From positions 13,880,932 to 13,944,931 of the forward strand of contig NC_092679.1 of the NCBI RefSeq assembly GCF_964355755.1: 64,000 nt of DNA, written 5' to 3'. Under the pieces are notes generated by a model. The model worked only from the letters and a program-made list of their open reading frames with translations, was not told the DNA's origin and searched no databases. Position 1 is the first letter of the stretch; every line of letters begins with the position of its first letter. Below are positions 60,601-64,000 of this stretch, one piece after another. This stretch comes from Antedon mediterranea. Its lineage: Eukaryota > Echinodermata > Crinoidea > Comatulida > Antedonidae. A program made the position numbers and the translations under genes.

Positions 60601-61834
60601 CATTGTTAACACATTGTAATGGTGAATGATGCTGATGAGAATGATGCGACGATCATTGGTGATAAAAAGATTGATAAATATACCGAGGATGATGATGACG
60701 GTTCAATCGTGGTGATATTGAAATTATCATTATCTTTTGTAAATTGTTTTTACTTATAAACTAAAAACAATAATATACTAATGTACATACACTGTTCCCT
60801 TTTCTATCATATGTGATAGAGCATTTTCCTCGATCTGCATTATTGGATTGTCAAATAGATATCTGGGGGAAAATATGAACTTTTTTTGTTATTTTAATAC
60901 CGTACTTAATTTGAATAATTAAACTGTGATTAAAATGTAATAGAAAAAAGTTTAACTTTAAAGTACCTATCATCGAGTATTTCTTTTAAAAGAAAAGTTT
61001 TAAAAGAAAAGTATTTTAAAAAAAAATCTCACATGTATTCCAGTGTTGTGTTTTGGGTTTCCAATGTTTTATACGTAATGTTGGAAATTTTATTACCATA
61101 GAGGAATCTGCAGGTTAGAAAAACAATTATGTTGATATAAATTAAGACATTATCAATGCAATTAGTATTTAATTGTTTGTCTTTGTATTGTTAGTAAAAA
61201 AATGATTTACTTGTTTAGTGCATGTGTGTAGTAGGCATACTGTACAATTGCATACACCATGGATAGATGGATATGTATCGACGGTGACATCAAACGCGCT
61301 TGCCTATACTAAAGCACTGCTGCAAACAGGCTCCTTGAACTCCATGTCTCTAATCGCGGCCCTCTATAGAACGCTGCGAATCAACTTTTGACAACAAAAC
61401 TTACCCATGTAGAAATCGTATGCGCAGTCTGATTGTTATTATTGGCATATCTGCGTCGAGGATTAATTTACAACAAGATGTTGGTATGTTTGAATTTATT
61501 AAAGAGTGGAAAATAAACGAAACGAAACGAACATCCATGCATACACATATAGTATTCCACACAAACATTATAGTGACAACAATGTTGGAGCATACAATGA
61601 TAGATTCATGCAAACAAAATACTATTTAAAAAATAATTCACAAGCTAAAGGTGTAGGCCCGTATGTAATAACAATTTAACACGATAGCGTAAGCCTATTT
61701 CAGTTACAGTTGGACAACGGAGAGCAAACGTAACATATGTTAGGTAATACATAACATTTGCTTACAGAAAATAAAGATTAGTTTCATTGAACGCTCCATC
61801 TTCTATAAATGTAATGTTGTTGTGTACAAGAAAT
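57624..61834 (-). CDS. LRR / Cys-rich / seven-pass membrane receptor-type gene 2 (5' end beyond window)
   Basis: LRR exons 61834-61766, 61107-61033, 60862-60791 and 60548-60489, all joined in phase 2, are followed by a Cys-rich exon (59880-59705), one large exon (59588-57882) and a last exon (57742-57624, stop TAG). About 758 residues lie in the window. After the LRRs come CKEGTYRLYDSTECAKCPPG and ESCQRCPLGSFSNNAGA, typical GCC2/GCC3 (ephrin-receptor-like) repeats, then YTGWLCAACSNGHYELFNEC. Seven hydrophobic segments follow, the first TVIIFVSVAFAIIGMILLLW and the last near the exon end, with FWFWESFELYNKALLAL before the fifth. The tail is short, acidic and Cys-containing. With an extracellular N-terminus, seven passes would leave the tail in the cytoplasm (inference). 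The fold is not the LGR type of LRR-GPCR as far as I can see; ligand and signalling are unknown. Confidence 0.85.
59940..60395. mobile_element. Hairpin MITE relative with internal insertion
   Basis: The left arm (TTAGAGGTGAAATATCAGAT, TTGACATCCACGAGGGAATG) and right arm (TTATATTTCACCG, AAAAGGTGATATTTGTTATA) match the palindrome at 13691-13895, with about 300 unrelated bases between them. It lies in the intron between the last LRR exon and the Cys-rich exon of receptor gene 2. Confidence 0.6.
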
Positions 61835-61839
61835 CTGAA

Positions 61840-62870
61840 AAATATAACAATTATATTTTAGGTAGATTTCAGAGCTACACTAGCGGTACAGTGAACATAG
61901 TTTTAACATTTATACTTTTTAAATTTAAATTGTTTGAAACAAATGTAAATATGGGGAAATAACCTGCGACAAGTGAACGGAAGATGAACTTGATTCTTTA
62001 CAGCTCACACGAGTCAGATGTGTACACTGAACCACCAGTTTCAAGTCCTTTTCCGAGAATACTTTTCTACAACCAGAACAATAATCGAGGATTGCCTTGA
62101 ACCTTTACCGATTGTATAGTTATTGTTCCGGAGCACCCGCCTTTACCGCTTTACCGAAAACGACCAAATAGTATACGAAATATCTGTATTCAAAACTTAA
62201 CTCTAACATATTACACGCAGAATTAGAATATTCTGTTGACTAGAACTTGTGCCTAATTATGTTATAATAAGTATATTGGCTTGCTTTTCATGATCTGTCA
62301 CGACACTAGTCTACCATTATCTTTCAATCTGGAACCAGCAACAGACTTCTCAGAATTTTGATTAGTTTTCATAACTTCTCGTTGGCCATATTTTTACCAT
62401 AAGATGATCTTTTCTCAGAAACCGTCTGTTCTACATAGATCCAATATTAACGCCTGAGTGAGCGTTACATGCCCCTTTTTAGTTTCTTATACTTAATTAC
62501 ACAGATGAGGTTAGCAGTTTCCACTTTGTATAGAGTGTATTCTTCCTCTTGATCTTCTAGTTGTGTTTACTTTGATACACATATCGATAGTTGGTTCTTG
62601 ATAGTTTCTGTGGGATACACTTATTCACAGAAGAAAACTCTTTAAAGTAAATAGTTTTCTTCACGAAAACTATAATAGCAGATGAGAGATACGAGATAGA
62701 CTCTGTCCCATCATGATGATTGGGGATAAGTACTACTTTTCCGAGCATTGCACTTTTGTGCTAAGAATCTCATTATTTACTTTGGTGTATATTACCAAAT
62801 CACTGGCCAATGTATAATTTTAACTATTGTATGATAGAAAAATAAAATACACAACCATGGTAAGGCTAAA
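61840..62870. other. No exon seen upstream of the last LRR exon
   Basis: I looked for further phase-2 LRR exons and a signal-peptide exon for receptor gene 2 and found none, so its 5' exons probably lie beyond 64000. Confidence 0.4.
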
Positions 62871-62959
62871 GTGAAATGTGAATGCTGTCTATTTTTGTTT
62901 GGTTTGTTTTGCTTCTGAATATACGAGTGTTAAAAAGTCACTATCCAATCGAGTTTGAA

Positions 62960-63115
62960 CAACACCATGAATTTGTACAATGGTTAGGACATCTACATAT
63001 CAAGCAGAAGGTTCTCGGTTCAAATCTCGGTTATGGCGACTTTCTCATTCTCACAGATTTCCTCATCTTTATCTTTTCAAATTAATTAATTGAATTTCGG
63101 TATATCACCGGGTGG
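62960..63115 (+). repeat. tRNA-derived SINE
   Basis: CAATGGTTAGGACATC fits an A box and GGTTCTCGGTTCAAATCTCG a B box about 45 bases on. The tail TTCTCATTCTCACAGATTTC and TCATCTTTATCTTTTCAAAT is shared with 42070-42120. A TATATCACCGGG block after it occurs inverted before the copy at 42019. Confidence 0.7.
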
Positions 63116-63467
63116 TTTAAAATACATGTTCTGTGAGGTTGTGCATAATGGTAAAATGTATTGCTGTAGTTGGAGCATACATTACATCTGCCAGTCACCA
63201 CTGCTTCATAGTTATTGTGGTAGAACGAGAATTATTTATGTTGACGCGAGAGCACCCGTATTGGCTTGACCAATACGGTAAGTGGCGGAGTATATCTGAA
63301 CGTGAAACCCTCAGTTATAGAAAAGTTTATTCACGTATTAAGAACTTTGAGATTGTACATGCACAGGTGTTTGTGTCTTTATTTCACAAGGTTTTTAACA
63401 ATTGTAAGTAGAAACAATAGTTTGTGGACTCATTGTGTAAGTTTAATTCAAAAATTTGTGTTACAAA

Positions 63468-64000
63468 ATGGCCTTCCCGACATGTAGAATAGGTCTTGTT
63501 GGACACTCGTTTGTACGCCGGTTGGTGGAATGCTATACCAGCGAACGCAAATTCTTTGCCTTACGCCTAGATGCAAGTTTGTACGATGTCAAGTATTATT
63601 CACGCGGAGGTGCAACGACATACATATTCCCTGATCTGCTTAAGGGATAGTCTACGCTGAAAGATATCGTTTACGTTCATCTAGGAGAGAATGACATTGT
63701 GAAACGATCTAATAATTTTATTGTGAACAAACTCGATAATTTAATTGACTTTCTTGATTTTGGACTGGAGTGTAAACATACTGTGGTTAGCCAGCTGTTA
63801 ATGCGGCACCCCAGTCGGGTAAGCTCTAACTTCAACGACTCTGCTGTGGACATTAACCGTCGACTTCAGGCGAATTATGCCGATTATGCATGTGTAACAT
63901 ATTGGCGTCACAGAGGCCTGTGGAACGACTGGTCCTATATTCACTCCGATCCGATGGCGTACATCTTAACAGAAGTTCTTCAAATGGCCGATCGTCATGT
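63468..64000 (+). pseudogene. SGNH/GDSL-hydrolase ORF of a retroelement, in-frame stop, cut by window edge
   Basis: From the ATG at 63468 the frame reads IGLVGHSFVRRLVECYTSER, continues to GGATTYIF, meets TAG at 63648-63650, and continues in the same frame with DIVYVHLGENDIVKR, VVSQLLMRHPSR and DWSYIHSDPMAY. GHS (Ser block), GxND and the C-terminal xxH fit the SGNH catalytic set. Such domains are known in Ngaro-type tyrosine-recombinase and some CR1-like retroelements; which one this is cannot be seen before the edge. A single stop suggests recent decay, or readthrough. Confidence 0.65.

Overview
The window is eukaryotic: AT-rich, gene-poor and intron-rich, with GT-AG introns and a dense load of transposons. 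The very frequent TAGGCCTA palindrome, the transposon families and the receptor architecture suggest a marine invertebrate deuterostome, most likely an echinoderm. That placement is inference; no marker gene fixes the species.

Host genes, all on the minus strand. (1) A receptor-type gene starts at 19971 (signal peptide plus LRR N-cap) and runs leftward through nine small LRR exons to 1162 and off the left edge; every readable intron is phase 2. (2) A paralogue occupies 57624-61834, with four LRR exons, a Cys-rich GCC2/GCC3 (ephrin-receptor-like) region, seven predicted membrane segments and a cytoplasmic tail. (3) A broken 3' copy of the same family lies at 27362-29260, interrupted by a 1.2 kb insertion. 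The window therefore holds part of a tandem cluster of LRR/Cys-rich/multi-pass membrane proteins. (4) A separate three-exon gene at 30306-32861 encodes a basic, probably disordered protein of about 222 residues that I do not recognise; its first exon is duplicated at 34289-34311.

Mobile DNA fills most of the rest. The best preserved is a PIF/Harbinger transposon (52081-56183) with near-perfect terminal repeats, a TTA target duplication, an intact DDE transposase and an intact MADF-BESS protein on the opposite strand; each gene has an exon inside an intron of the other. It sits 16 bases inside a Helitron-like element (52065-57138). A sister Helitron-like copy (6172-7729) lies in a tandemly duplicated host segment whose second copy preserves the empty site. 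Two element families share an exactly 37-nt terminal hairpin bounded by CTAG, with an invariant loop and changing stems. A third Helitron-like element (31247-32631) fills most of intron 1 of gene 4. Two short Harbinger-type MITEs, several TA-flanked inverted-repeat elements, hairpin MITEs, tRNA-derived SINE fragments, CCGA-rich elements, a nearly complete but decayed CR1/L2-like LINE (36883 to about 41048), LINE fragments, two foldback elements carrying a PIN-like/CXC repeat protein, and an SGNH-hydrolase reading frame at the right edge make up the remainder.

Regions: 0-20 kb, receptor gene 1 with its introns full of transposons; 20-27 kb, duplicated upstream DNA and MITEs; 27-35 kb, receptor pseudogene and gene 4; 35-50 kb, LINEs, tandem repeats and the large foldback; 52-57 kb, Harbinger nested in a Helitron; 57-62 kb, receptor gene 2; 63-64 kb, SGNH mobile-element ORF.
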